Positions 1-5,307 of a stretch of 5,525 nucleotides of DNA are shown piece after piece. This DNA comes from CAYXXN01 sp964469055. GTDB lineage: Bacteria > Acidobacteriota > Thermoanaerobaculia > Multivoradales > JAHEKO01. The notes below the pieces were generated by a model. It was not told the DNA's origin. It was given only the letters and a program-made list of their open reading frames with translations, and did not search any database. The stretch's first letter is position 1, and the number at the start of each line of letters is the position of its first letter. The translations under genes were made by a program, and so were the position numbers. The stretch spans positions 1 to 5,525 of the forward strand of contig CAYXXN010000148.1 in the NCBI GenBank assembly GCA_964469055.1, given 5' to 3'.

Positions 1-1
1 G

Positions 2-226
2 CCGGTGGAAGCGACGGCGCCGGCGTGGCGCGCCGACTTGCGGCTGCTCGACGTGCAGCATCGGCTTCTGCGCGAGGCCGTCGCCGGCTTGCCGGCGGCG
101 CGGCTGCGTCGCGTCGCCCCGGGCGGGAAGTTCACCAACGAGGCCGTCATCTCCGGCATCGCCGCCCACGACGTCTACCACGCCGGTCAGATCCAGCTGC
201 TCAAGCGGCTCTACCGGCGAGCGTAG
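2..226 (+). CDS. DinB-like domain protein, C-terminal part (5' end outside window)
   Basis: This is the last 74 codons of a frame that is open to the left edge, so the gene almost certainly starts upstream; the GTG at 5 is probably an internal valine. The end reads ISGIAAHDVYHAGQIQLLKRL, matching the last helix of DinB/YfiT-like four-helix-bundle proteins. In that family an HxxxH pair near the C-terminus supplies metal ligands together with a histidine from an earlier helix. Here the pair is encoded at 167-169 and 179-181. The preceding stretch (LLDVQHRLLREAVAGLP) fits the amphipathic helix of the same fold. Family members are often uncharacterised or act as thiol-dependent, metal-binding transferases, and the substrate cannot be told from this fragment. 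Most of the domain, including the first metal histidine, lies outside the window. The TAG at 224-226 ends the frame. No link to the following toxin-antitoxin remnant is evident. Confidence 0.75.
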   Translation, partial: PVEATAPAWRADLRLLDVQHRLLREAVAGLPAARLRRVAPGGKFTNEAVISGIAAHDVYHAGQIQLLKRLYRRA

Positions 227-271
227 AACGGCCGGCGCAGCGCGGTCGCCGGGCGAGACCGGTCGGCGCGG

Positions 272-277
272 TAGCAT
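272..277 (+). promoter_or_regulatory. Possible -10 box (TAGCAT) upstream of the vapB-like gene
   Basis: TAGCAT, preceded by GG, stands out in very GC-rich DNA and fits a TAnnnT -10 pattern. It resembles the boxes before the dehydratase (GGTACAAT) and the second kinase (GATAGACT). A transcript would start near 284, giving a leader of about 60 nt before the GTG at 345. No recognisable -35 hexamer lies about 17 bp upstream. This is a call by pattern only. Confidence 0.3.
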
Positions 278-288
278 CAGGGGGGTGT

Positions 289-338
289 CGCGTCATGATG
301 GAAACTGCGCCGCGTCATGAGGCAGCCACCATGAGGCA
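289..338 (+). repeat. Short CATGA-type direct repeats, possible antitoxin operator
   Basis: The 10-mer CGCGTCATGA occurs at 289-298 and again at 311-320, 22 bp apart, and each copy contains the palindrome TCATGA. The 9-mer CATGAGGCA occurs at 316-324 and again at 330-338, 14 bp apart. The cluster lies between a possible -10 box and the start of the ribbon-helix-helix antitoxin gene. VapB-type antitoxins usually bind short repeats in their own promoter region and repress it, so an operator role is a reasonable inference, but nothing in the sequence proves it. The last copy also contains the GAGG (333-336) that serves as the likely ribosome binding site. Confidence 0.4.
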
Positions 339-344
339 AACGCT

Positions 345-593
345 GTGAGCCGCACGACGCTGGATCTCGCCTCCGGGCTGATCGAGGAGCTGAAGCACCT
401 GGCGGCGGCCGGGCGCGAGAGCATGAGCCGGTTGACGAACCGCTTGCTGCGCCGCGCCGTTCGAGACGAAGGGGCTGCCGGGCGCCAACGGGTGCCAGCG
501 GCGAGCTGGCACGTCGTCCCCGATGGCCGGCCTGCCGCCGGCTTCGATCCTGCCAGTCGCGACTACCTCGACCGCCTCGACGAGGCGCCGTGA
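345..593 (+). CDS. VapB-family ribbon-helix-helix antitoxin
   Basis: An 82-residue protein of typical VapB length. Residues 2-8 (SRTTLDL) form the expected DNA-binding beta strand, followed by helix A (about 10-22) and helix B (about 27-41, SMSRLTNRLLRRAVR), the ribbon-helix-helix layout. The tail (about 50-82, with SWHVVPDGRPAAGFDP and a final acidic helix) resembles the toxin-binding tail of VapB proteins paired with PIN ribonucleases. In the family, the N-terminus dimerises and represses its own operon while the tail blocks the VapC active site. The GTG start at 345 is chosen because GAGG at 333-336 lies 8 nt upstream and the strand begins directly after it. The stop overlaps the GTG of the toxin remnant as GTGA, the usual vapBC arrangement. 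Because that toxin is gutted, this looks like an orphaned antitoxin; it could still act as a regulator or neutralise a VapC encoded elsewhere. The specific subfamily is not certain. Confidence 0.75.
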   Translation: MSRTTLDLASGLIEELKHLAAAGRESMSRLTNRLLRRAVRDEGAAGRQRVPAASWHVVPDGRPAAGFDPASRDYLDRLDEAP

Positions 594-682
594 GTCTCAT
601 CGACGCCAACGTCTCGTCTATGCGCGACGCTTCCTTCCGGCGCATCCCTGGGCTCCAGGTGATCGATCCGTTCGCCGCCTGA
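590..682 (+). pseudogene. VapC-like PIN toxin remnant with large internal deletion
   Basis: This 30-codon frame joins the two ends of a PIN-domain toxin. It begins VSLIDANV, the first strand of VapC proteins with the first catalytic aspartate (residue 5). It ends RDASFRRIPGLQVIDPFAA, which matches the usual C-terminus of this VapC group (pattern DxxFxRxPGLxxxDPxA) and may keep the last acidic residue (Asp13 here). Family members are about 125-145 residues, so roughly 100 are missing. The loss includes the central acidic residues needed to bind Mg2+ and cleave RNA, so toxin activity should be gone. The frame is open across the junction, somewhere around 614-625. The GTG start overlaps the antitoxin stop by 4 bp, as in intact vapBC operons, and its TGA overlaps the ribosome binding site of the kinase. 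The reading is by motif recognition; an assembly error remains possible. Confidence 0.7.
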
Positions 683-685
683 GGG
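681..685 (+). promoter_or_regulatory. Ribosome binding site of the kinase gene
   Basis: GAGGG lies 7 nt before the ATG at 693 and supports that start. It overlaps the TGA (680-682) of the toxin remnant, so ribosomes finishing the remnant would stop on the kinase initiation region, which allows translational coupling. Confidence 0.55.
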
Positions 686-692
686 TCCCACG

Positions 693-3458
693 ATGATCGG
701 CGCGACGCTCGGCCACTTCCGTATCACCGCCAAGTTGGGCGAGGGCGGGATGGGGGCCGTCTACCGCGCCGAGGACACGAAACTCGGGCGCGAGGTGGCG
801 ATCAAGCTCTTGCCGGAGGCGGTGGCTGCCGATCCGGATCGGCTCGCGCGCCTCGAGCGCGAGGCGCGGATGCTGGCGGCGCTCAACCACCCGGCGATCG
901 CGGCGATCCATTCCTTCGAGAGCGCGGAGCTGGTGGCCGACGGAACGCTGTCAACAGATCTGGGTAGGGAAGGAGCCGCGGGTCGAGCGCCGCGGCGAAG
1001 CGCTGGGACGGTGCACTTCCTGGTCATGGAGATCGCCCCTGGCGAGACGCTGGCCGAGCGCATCGCCCGCGGGCCGCTGCCGGTCGAGGAGGCGTTGCCG
1101 ATCGCGCGCCAGATCGCCGAGGCGCTGGAAGCGGCGCACGCGAGGGGGATCGTGCACCGGGACCTGAAGCCCGCGAACATCAAGGTGGATCCGCGGGGCG
1201 CGGTCAAGGTGCTGGACTTCGGTCTCGCCAAGGCGCTCGTCGCCGAGCACGGCGAGCGCTCGCGGGATCTCACGCACTCGCCCACACTGACCGGCTACCC
1301 GAGCGCCGGCGGAGTCCTCCTCGGCACGGCCGCCTACATGAGCCCGGAGCAGGCGCGGGGGCTGCCGGTCGACGCCGAGGCGGACGTGTGGGCTTTCGGC
1401 TGCGTCGTCTACGAGATGCTCGCCGGCGAGCGGCCCTTCACCGGGGTGACGACGACCGACGTGCTGGCGGCGATCCTGCGCTCCGAGCCGGACCTCGGGC
1501 GGCTGCCGGAGGAGACTCCCCCGGCGTTGCGCCGGCTCGTCGAGCGCACGCTCGAGAAGGACCCGCGACACCGATTGCAGGGCATCGGCGAGGCGCGGGT
1601 GACGCTGGAGGACCTGGCCGCCGGACGGGATGACGTCGTGGCGCCGGCGCCGGTAGCGGCAGGACCTTCGAGGACGGCGCGCCCGCTTCTCTGGCTCGGG
1701 GCGCTCACGGCGGCAGCGCTCGCAGGTCTGGCCGTGGGAGCTCTGTTGCGCTCGGGCGGCGAGACGGCCGACCCGCTCAACCCCGACGTCCGCCTGCGCC
1801 AGCTCACCTTCGAGCCCGGGCTCGAGCAGGACCCGACGCTTTCGCCGGACGGCAACTACGTGGCCTACACGACCGACGAGGGCGGCAATCTCGACATCGT
1901 CGTTCTGCCGCTCACCGGCGGCAACCGCGAGCGCGTCGTGGACGATCCGGCGGAGGACGCGCAGCCCGCCTGGTCGCCGGACGGCTCGCGGCTCGCCTTC
2001 GTCTCGGCCCGCGACCGGGGCGGCCGGCTGGCCGTGGTGCCCAACATGTCGGCGCTCACGCCGTACGTGCAGGGGCGGTTCGGCGACGTGTTCCTGGTCC
2101 CCGCCCTGGGAGGCCGCCCCGTCAAGCTCGCCGAGAACGGTTCCTACCCCGCCTGGTCGCCGGACGGGGAGCGGATCGCCTATCAGTCGGAGCGCTCCGG
2201 GCAGTGGGACCTGTGGATCGTGTCGGCCGGCGGCGGCGAGCCGAAGCCGCTGACCAACGATGACGAGATCGACTACCAGCCGGCCTGGTCCCCCGACGGT
2301 CGCTCGATCGCTTACGTCACGGCAACCGGGGCAGCGTCCTACGAGTTGCGCGTGATCCCGGCGGACGGCGGCGAGTTCCAAGCTCTCCTCACCGGCAACG
2401 CCGGCTTCCTCGATCCCGCCTGGTCGGCGGACGGCCGCTGGCTCTATTTCGCCAGCGACCGCGCGGCCACGCCCGGCAGCATGAGCCTGTGGCGCCTCCC
2501 CTTCCCCCCCGGCGAGGACGCTCACCCCCAGCGCGTCACCCTCGGTCCCGGCGACGTGGGGCCGGAGACCGCTCGCGACGGGCGACGGCTGGCCTACAGC
2601 GCCGTCCACTTCGCTCCGGACGTGTGGGAGCTGACGCTCGAGGGCCGGCAACTGCGGCAGGTGACCGAGGCTGTGAGCACGGACGACTATCCGGATCTCG
2701 CGCCCGACGGGCGCACCTTGCTCCTGGCCTCGGGGCGCGCCGGCGACAGCCTGGCCGTCTGGACGTTGGATCTCGAGACCCGCGAGATGCGACAGCGCGT
2801 GCAAGGGGGAGCCTTCATGACGGGAGCCCGCTGGTCGCCCGACGGCCGCCGCTTCGCCTACAACAAGCCGCGCGGCGAGCTGCCGATCGCGATCCACGTC
2901 CAGGAGCTCGGCGGGCTCTCTTCGCGCGAGGTGGCGGCGCCGGAGAGCGCGAACGCGTTCTTCCCCGCGTGGTCTCCCGACGGGCAGGCCATCGTCTATC
3001 ACGAGGCCGAGGGGACGGCGGCCGAAAGCCGCATCGTCTGGCAGAGCCTGGCGGGCGAGCGGCGGATCCTGGATCGCGGCCCGGCCGGCCGCTTGCTGAG
3101 CTTCGCCGACGTCTCCCTCGACGGCGACCTCGTCGCTTACCAGGTCGAGGAGGGCGCGCCGCGACAGATCTGGGTCGTGCCGGCCGCCGGGGGTGCGCCC
3201 CGCAAGGTGAGCCGCCGAGACGAGCTCGAGCTCTCGCACCCCCAGTGGTCCCCCGTCGATCCAGACGCGATCCTGGTGGTGGTCTACCACGAGAACGTCG
3301 GCGTCGTCTCGCTCGCCACGGGTGAGGTGACGCTCGTCACCTCGTTCGACTCCTCGACCATCGTCGTCGATTACGCGAGCTGGTCCCCCGACGGCACGCG
3401 GGTCTTCTTCTCGCTCTCCCGCCGGACGGGCGACGTGTTCCTGCTCGAGGATCTGTAA
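693..3458 (+). CDS. Membrane-anchored Ser/Thr protein kinase with TolB/PD40 beta-propeller region
   Basis: A 921-residue Hanks-type (PknB-like) kinase that should phosphorylate Ser/Thr on cytoplasmic proteins. Kinase domain, about 9-305: glycine loop LGEGGMGAVY (15-24), ATP-anchoring Lys38 (VAIK), helix-C Glu57, catalytic loop HRDLKPAN (155-162, Asp157), metal-binding DFG (175-177), SPE in place of APE (217-219) and DVWAFG (231-236). All catalytic residues are present, so it looks active. The activation segment (178-216) holds several Ser/Thr. A proline/alanine-rich linker leads to one transmembrane helix (about 331-352). The remainder (about 365-921) is predicted to be outside the membrane and carries about twelve PD40-type motifs (WSPDG and variants near 384, 427, 488, 532, 577, 628, 669, 714, 760, 808, 852 and 897), enough for one large or two TolB-like propellers. 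This may be a ligand- or protein-binding sensor; the ligand is unknown. Residues about 79-107 form an extra loop between strands beta4 and beta5 of the N-lobe. The ATG at 693 has GAGGG 7 nt upstream, and its N-terminus aligns with the second kinase. The gene follows the vapBC remnant by 10 bp. Confidence 0.93.
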   Translation: MIGATLGHFRITAKLGEGGMGAVYRAEDTKLGREVAIKLLPEAVAADPDRLARLEREARMLAALNHPAIAAIHSFESAELVADGTLSTDLGREGAAGRAPRRSAGTVHFLVMEIAPGETLAERIARGPLPVEEALPIARQIAEALEAAHARGIVHRDLKPANIKVDPRGAVKVLDFGLAKALVAEHGERSRDLTHSPTLTGYPSAGGVLLGTAAYMSPEQARGLPVDAEADVWAFGCVVYEMLAGERPFTGVTTTDVLAAILRSEPDLGRLPEETPPALRRLVERTLEKDPRHRLQGIGEARVTLEDLAAGRDDVVAPAPVAAGPSRTARPLLWLGALTAAALAGLAVGALLRSGGETADPLNPDVRLRQLTFEPGLEQDPTLSPDGNYVAYTTDEGGNLDIVVLPLTGGNRERVVDDPAEDAQPAWSPDGSRLAFVSARDRGGRLAVVPNMSALTPYVQGRFGDVFLVPALGGRPVKLAENGSYPAWSPDGERIAYQSERSGQWDLWIVSAGGGEPKPLTNDDEIDYQPAWSPDGRSIAYVTATGAASYELRVIPADGGEFQALLTGNAGFLDPAWSADGRWLYFASDRAATPGSMSLWRLPFPPGEDAHPQRVTLGPGDVGPETARDGRRLAYSAVHFAPDVWELTLEGRQLRQVTEAVSTDDYPDLAPDGRTLLLASGRAGDSLAVWTLDLETREMRQRVQGGAFMTGARWSPDGRRFAYNKPRGELPIAIHVQELGGLSSREVAAPESANAFFPAWSPDGQAIVYHEAEGTAAESRIVWQSLAGERRILDRGPAGRLLSFADVSLDGDLVAYQVEEGAPRQIWVVPAAGGAPRKVSRRDELELSHPQWSPVDPDAILVVVYHENVGVVSLATGEVTLVTSFDSSTIVVDYASWSPDGTRVFFSLSRRTGDVFLLEDL

Positions 3459-3475
3459 ACGGCGCTGCCGACGCT

Positions 3476-4144
3476 TCAGTCGCGGACGCTGGCCAGAACG
3501 ACGATCTCTTCGGCCAGGTAACGGTCACCGAGATCGCGGACCGCGACTTCCACCTCGTCGCCGCGCTCCAGGCTCTCCGGCGTGTAGCGCTGGCCCTGGT
3601 ACTCGACGATGGTGCTGGAGTCGTAGTAGACGCTGACGTACTCGTCATCGTCGTCCGTCGTGAAGCCCCATCGCCAGTCGGCGTCCTCGATGCTCAGCAC
3701 CCGATCGCGGGTATCGAGGGAACGGACGAAGCCACGCAGCTCGGCGCGCTCCTCGCCCGGCGCGCCGCCGCTCGACACGTCGTAGGTCACTTCGATTTCC
3801 CGAGCGACCAGCCGACCGCCGGTGTCGTCGACGGCGGCCACGATGCGGTCGCCGGGCTCGAGCTCCTGCGGCTCGTAGGTGCGGCCACCGTACTCGACCA
3901 CCGTGCGGTCGTCGTAGTGGAGCGCCACCTCGTCCTCGTCGTTGCGCAAGTTGCTGCGATAGACGCTACTGCCCTCGACGTAGATCAGGGCGTCGCGAGG
4001 GCTCACCCGCTCGACCGTGCCGCGCACTTCGGTGATGCGGTCGTAGGGCTCGTCGCCTCCGAAGATGTCGCCGATCGAGGCGCAGCCCGTGATCAGCAGC
4101 CCGGCCAGCAGGGCGGTTGGCAAATGGAGTCGAATCGCAGGCAT
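3476..4144 (-). CDS. Predicted lipoprotein with two tandem copies of a beta-rich (DUF5666/OB-like) domain
   Basis: A 222-residue protein, probably exported and lipid-anchored. Residues 1-20 form a signal peptide with a short Arg-containing n-region and a hydrophobic core, ending in the lipobox LITGC, so Cys21 would be the lipidated residue. The mature part is acidic and consists of two copies of one domain, about 39-119 and 135-216, roughly 40% identical by eye. Shared positions include VRG/LRG at the start, VVEY/IVEY, a Tyr-x-Pro turn, LExGD and a final AxEI. The short alternating strands and the 'colour-by-number' GD turns resemble DUF5666-like small barrels, but I assign that family with caution. 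Both copies carry an Asp/Glu-rich loop at the same place (NDEDE 68-72, DDDDE 164-168), possibly binding metal. The frame is open to 4288, but the ATG at 4144 is preferred: it begins the signal peptide and has GGAAGGAT 8 nt upstream. It converges on the kinase gene, with 17 bp between stop codons. Function unknown. Confidence 0.82.
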   Translation of the reverse strand: MPAIRLHLPTALLAGLLITGCASIGDIFGGDEPYDRITEVRGTVERVSPRDALIYVEGSSVYRSNLRNDEDEVALHYDDRTVVEYGGRTYEPQELEPGDRIVAAVDDTGGRLVAREIEVTYDVSSGGAPGEERAELRGFVRSLDTRDRVLSIEDADWRWGFTTDDDDEYVSVYYDSSTIVEYQGQRYTPESLERGDEVEVAVRDLGDRYLAEEIVVLASVRD

Positions 4145-4152
4145 GACAGTCC

Positions 4153-4160
4153 ATCCTTCC
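4153..4160 (-). promoter_or_regulatory. Ribosome binding site deciding the lipoprotein start
   Basis: On the - strand GGAAGGAT ends 8 nt before the ATG at 4144. It selects this start over the longer open frame, whose first 48 codons have no protein-like character and would bury the signal peptide inside the protein. Confidence 0.6.
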
Positions 4161-4283
4161 CGGGGCAATCCCGACGCGCGATTACCCCCTCCAAGGAGCT
4201 GGAGCAGGAAACGTGCCACCGAAACCTCGCCGGGCTCGAGGCGGCCGCTGGGCTCGGCCACGGAGCGCCCGCGGGCCGGCCGG

Positions 4284-4289
4284 TACAAT
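4284..4289 (+). promoter_or_regulatory. Probable -10 box (TACAAT) directly before the dehydratase start
   Basis: TACAAT, in the context GGTACAATTTG, is close to the consensus TATAAT and is the AT-rich island in an otherwise GC-rich divergent spacer. Its last base is 7 nt before the first base of the GTG at 4297, so transcription would start on or within a base or two of the start codon. No convincing -35 hexamer is seen about 17 bp upstream, where the DNA is nearly all G and C. Confidence 0.5.
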
Positions 4290-4296
4290 TTGCGCC

Positions 4297-5262
4297 GTGA
4301 GCACCTACGAAGAGGTCGTCGAAGCGGCCTCGCGGCTGGCGGGGGTGGTGCACCGCACGCCGGTCCTCTCCTCGCGCGCGCTCTCCGAGCGAGCGGGCGC
4401 CGAAGTCCTCCTCAAGTGCGAGAGCTTCCAGCGCGTGGGGGCGTTCAAGATCCGCGGCGCCTACAACGCGCTGTCGCGCCTCTCCGAGGAGGAGCGGCGT
4501 CGCGGGGTGCTCGCCTTCTCCTCCGGCAACCACGCGCAGGGCGTGGCGTTGGCCGGGAAGCTCTTGGGGATCGCGACGGCGATCGTCATGCCCGAGGACG
4601 CGCCGGCGGTCAAGCTGGCCGCCACCCGCGGCTACGGCGCGGAGGTGATCCTCTACGACCCCGACGAGACGGTGCGCGAGGAGCTGGCGGCGAAGCTCGA
4701 GGCCGAGCGCGGCATGGTCGTCATCCCGCCCTACGATCACCCGGACATCATCGCCGGCCAGGGGACGACGGCGCTCGAGCTCTTCGAGCAGGCGGGCGAG
4801 CTCGACGCCCTCCTCGTTCCGTGCGGCGGCGGCGGCCTGCTCTCGGGCTGCGCCGTCGTCGCCAAGCAGGTCGCCCCCCGCTGCCGGGTGATCGGCGTCG
4901 AGCCCGAGGTGGCCGACGACGCCACGCGCTCGTTCTATTCCGGGGTGCTCCAGACGGTGAAGAACCCGCAGACGATCGCCGACGGCACCCGCACGCCCTC
5001 GCTCGGCAAGCTCACCTTCCCCCTCGTGCTCGCCCACGTGGACGCGATGGTGACGGTCTCCGAGGCCGCGATCGCCGAAGCCGTACGCTTCCTCTTCGAG
5101 CGCGCCAAGCTGGTGGTCGAGCCTTCGGGAGCGCTCGGCGTGGCGGCGATCCTCGAGGGCAAGGTGGAGCTCGCCGGCCGAGCCGGCGTCGTCCTTTCCG
5201 GCGGGAACGTCGACGCCGCGGTGATGGCGGCGATCCTCGAGGGGCGGCTGCCCCTCGGATAG
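4297..5262 (+). CDS. PLP-dependent threonine/serine dehydratase (serine racemase-like, no ACT domain)
   Basis: A 321-residue fold-type II PLP enzyme. Family members deaminate L-threonine or L-serine to 2-oxobutyrate or pyruvate plus ammonia, and close relatives racemise serine or cleave 3-hydroxyaspartate. Visible motifs: the PLP Schiff-base Lys51 in GAFKIRGAYNAL; SSGNHAQG (75-82), where Ser76 and Asn78 align with the racemase acid/base Ser and the PLP-contacting Asn; the tetraglycine phosphate loop CGGGGLLSG (176-184); EPEVADD (202-208), whose Glu202, Ala206 and Asp208 match the divalent-metal site of eukaryotic serine racemase; IADG (227-230); VEPSGA (274-279); and SGGNVD (301-306). The length equals the single-domain catabolic (TdcB/serine racemase) type; biosynthetic IlvA enzymes carry an extra ACT-like regulatory domain, absent here. 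The frame is open from 4213, but the GTG at 4297 is chosen because it gives the family N-terminus (YEEVVEAASRLAGVVHRTPVL) and sits just after a -10 box. No Shine-Dalgarno is seen, consistent with a leaderless mRNA. Exact substrate preference cannot be read from sequence. Confidence 0.92.
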   Translation: MSTYEEVVEAASRLAGVVHRTPVLSSRALSERAGAEVLLKCESFQRVGAFKIRGAYNALSRLSEEERRRGVLAFSSGNHAQGVALAGKLLGIATAIVMPEDAPAVKLAATRGYGAEVILYDPDETVREELAAKLEAERGMVVIPPYDHPDIIAGQGTTALELFEQAGELDALLVPCGGGGLLSGCAVVAKQVAPRCRVIGVEPEVADDATRSFYSGVLQTVKNPQTIADGTRTPSLGKLTFPLVLAHVDAMVTVSEAAIAEAVRFLFERAKLVVEPSGALGVAAILEGKVELAGRAGVVLSGGNVDAAVMAAILEGRLPLG

Positions 5263-5265
5263 ACT
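5260..5265 (+). promoter_or_regulatory. Possible -10 box (TAGACT) overlapping the dehydratase stop
   Basis: TAGACT in the context GGATAGACTG fits the TAnnnT pattern seen before two other genes here. Its first three bases are the TAG stop of the dehydratase. Transcription would begin near 5272, leaving a leader of about 36 nt before the kinase GTG at 5308. No clear -35 hexamer is present, and the box lies partly in coding sequence, so support is weak. Confidence 0.3.
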
Positions 5266-5307
5266 GTTCCCTCCTCGACCAACGGCCGTGAGGTACGTCG
5301 CCGCTAG

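Noticed and set aside
244..260. Possible hairpin (GGTC/GACC) after the DinB-like gene
   Set aside because: The stem is only 4-6 bp with a bulge and no T-run follows; not enough to call a terminator.
951..3290. Open frame of 779 codons on the - strand opposite the kinase gene
   Set aside because: It lies wholly antisense to a clear kinase/PD40 gene. Its translation is rich in Arg, Gly, Ala and His with no domain or motif. Long antisense frames are expected where third codon positions are strongly G/C biased.
2489..3325. Open frame of 278 codons on the + strand inside the kinase gene
   Set aside because: Out of frame with the PD40 repeats, Arg/Gly/Ala-rich, and without domain features; a shadow of the kinase.
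3459..3475. Possible bidirectional terminator between the converging kinase and lipoprotein genes
   Set aside because: The 17-bp gap contains no inverted repeat with a T-run; I cannot support a terminator there.
4145..4288. N-terminal extension of the lipoprotein up to 4288 on the - strand
   Set aside because: It would place the signal peptide 48 residues inside the protein and has no ribosome binding site, whereas the ATG at 4144 has GGAAGGAT at proper spacing.
4213..4296. N-terminal extension of the dehydratase from an ATG at 4213
   Set aside because: The extra 28 residues are Arg/Pro/Gly-rich and not part of the family fold, and they cross the probable -10 box at 4284-4289; the GTG at 4297 fits better.
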